A stretch of DNA of 6,186 nucleotides from Sphingobacteriales bacterium (lineage in GTDB: Bacteria; Bacteroidota; Bacteroidia; Chitinophagales; Chitinophagaceae), in contig REAQ01000032.1 of assembly GCA_004294195.1 (NCBI GenBank), positions 1 to 6,186 of the forward strand, read 5' to 3'. Within the stretch, counting starts at the first letter, position 1. Each line of letters starts with the position of its first letter. The position numbers and the translations under genes are program-made. The notes beneath the pieces are model-generated. The model had not been told where the DNA came from, searched no databases, and worked only from the letters and a program-made list of their open reading frames with translations. Of this stretch, positions 5,694-6,186 are shown piece after piece.

Positions 5694-6186
5694 ATGCTCG
5701 TACTGAAATTTGGCGGCACCTCCGTTGGGAGTTCCGAAACTATGAAAAAAGTCAGGGAGATTGTTCATCAGTCCCTGAATTCCGATGATGTCATGTTGGT
5801 GGTCTCCGCGATGGGCGGCACTACGGATCAACTCATTGACTGTGGTAAAAAAGCTGCTGCCGGTGACGAATTGTATAAATCCATACTCACTGCCATTGAA
5901 GACCGTCATTTAAGCACGGTCAAAGAATTGATACCGGTGCAACACCAAAGCCACGTCTTGAGTTTCACCAAGACCTACTGCAATGAGTTGGAAGACATCC
6001 TCAATGGCATTTTCCTGTTGGGCGAACTGTCTGCTCGCACCCTTGACAGGATCATGAGTTTTGGCGAATTGATGAGTTCACGTATGCTTGCCGCATCTTT
6101 CGCAGTAGATGGTACAGACTGCCAGTGGATCGATGCGAGACAGGTCATCAGGACCAACAATCAGTTCGGTAATGCCATTGTTGACG
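5694..6186 (+). CDS. thrA: Aspartate kinase, N-terminal part (probably bifunctional aspartokinase/homoserine dehydrogenase), runs off the window
   Basis: The frame is open from the ATG at 5694 to the window edge: 164 complete codons plus one base. It begins MLVLKFGGTSVGS, the aspartokinase signature with the phosphate-binding KFGGTSV at 5-11, followed by VVSAMGGTTD at 36-45 and LLGELSARTLDRIMSFGELMSSRMLAA around 108-134, whose SFGE holds the acidic residue of the aspartate site, and WIDARQVIRT at 145-154. The enzyme phosphorylates aspartate, the first step to threonine, methionine and lysine. The wording of these motifs, and a Thr/Ile leader in front, fit the fused ThrA-type enzyme common in Bacteroidota, with homoserine dehydrogenase and then thrB and thrC expected beyond the window; that part is inference. 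The start is preceded by an A-rich leader (GCAAAACAACTTT) without a Shine-Dalgarno sequence. Expression is likely set by the attenuator just upstream. Confidence 0.92.
   Translation, partial: MLVLKFGGTSVGSSETMKKVREIVHQSLNSDDVMLVVSAMGGTTDQLIDCGKKAAAGDELYKSILTAIEDRHLSTVKELIPVQHQSHVLSFTKTYCNELEDILNGIFLLGELSARTLDRIMSFGELMSSRMLAASFAVDGTDCQWIDARQVIRTNNQFGNAIVD

Noticed and set aside
5622..5909. A 95-codon minus-strand frame over the attenuator and aspartate kinase start
   Set aside because: It is antisense to the clear KFGGTSV and VSAMGGTTD motifs of aspartate kinase and has no support of its own.

Overview
The window looks like chromosomal DNA of a member of the Bacteroidota, possibly of the Chitinophaga/Sphingobacterium type, though placement below phylum is a guess. 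The evidence is an outer-membrane barrel end of the BBP2/OmpL-like kind, starts without Shine-Dalgarno sequences but with A-rich leaders, and promoter elements of the Bacteroidota form (TTG or TTTG, a spacer, then TAnnTTTG). The content is mostly housekeeping. No phage, insertion-sequence, CRISPR or RNA genes were seen.

Layout: (1) 1-501, the 3' end of an outer-membrane beta-barrel gene (+), followed by a strong intrinsic terminator at 531-558. (2) 502-701, an intergenic region filled with short tandem units: three octamers, four heptamers, then almost five octamers in inverted orientation. (3) 702-3272, a complete phosphoenolpyruvate carboxylase gene (ppc, -). (4) 3352-4728, a polytopic membrane protein resembling GT-C/family 39 sugar transferases (+). 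(5) 4725-5468, a family 2 glycosyltransferase related to dolichyl-phosphate-sugar synthases (-), convergent with gene 4 and sharing TTAA as the two stop codons. (6) 5477-5693, a divergent regulatory region with two interleaved promoters, then a 29-residue leader peptide rich in Thr and Ile codons and a mutually exclusive antiterminator/terminator pair. (7) 5694 to the window end, the N-terminal 164 residues of an aspartate kinase, probably the front of a bifunctional aspartokinase/homoserine dehydrogenase (thrA).

How it fits together: PPC makes oxaloacetate, the precursor of aspartate, and aspartate kinase commits aspartate to threonine, methionine and lysine. PPC appears to keep the residues that bind the inhibitor aspartate in the E. 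coli enzyme. The aspartate kinase gene sits behind what reads as a classical translation-coupled attenuator sensing threonine (and isoleucine). The two glycosyltransferases between them could form a donor-synthesis/transfer pair for envelope glycans, but they are convergent and so not one operon.

The most interesting element is the attenuator at 5523-5672. It resembles the enterobacterial thrL logic (a leader run of Ile and Thr codons) but lies in a Bacteroidota-like genome, is built from a very compact pair of alternative stems, and is driven by a promoter whose -7 box is one arm of a perfect inverted repeat.
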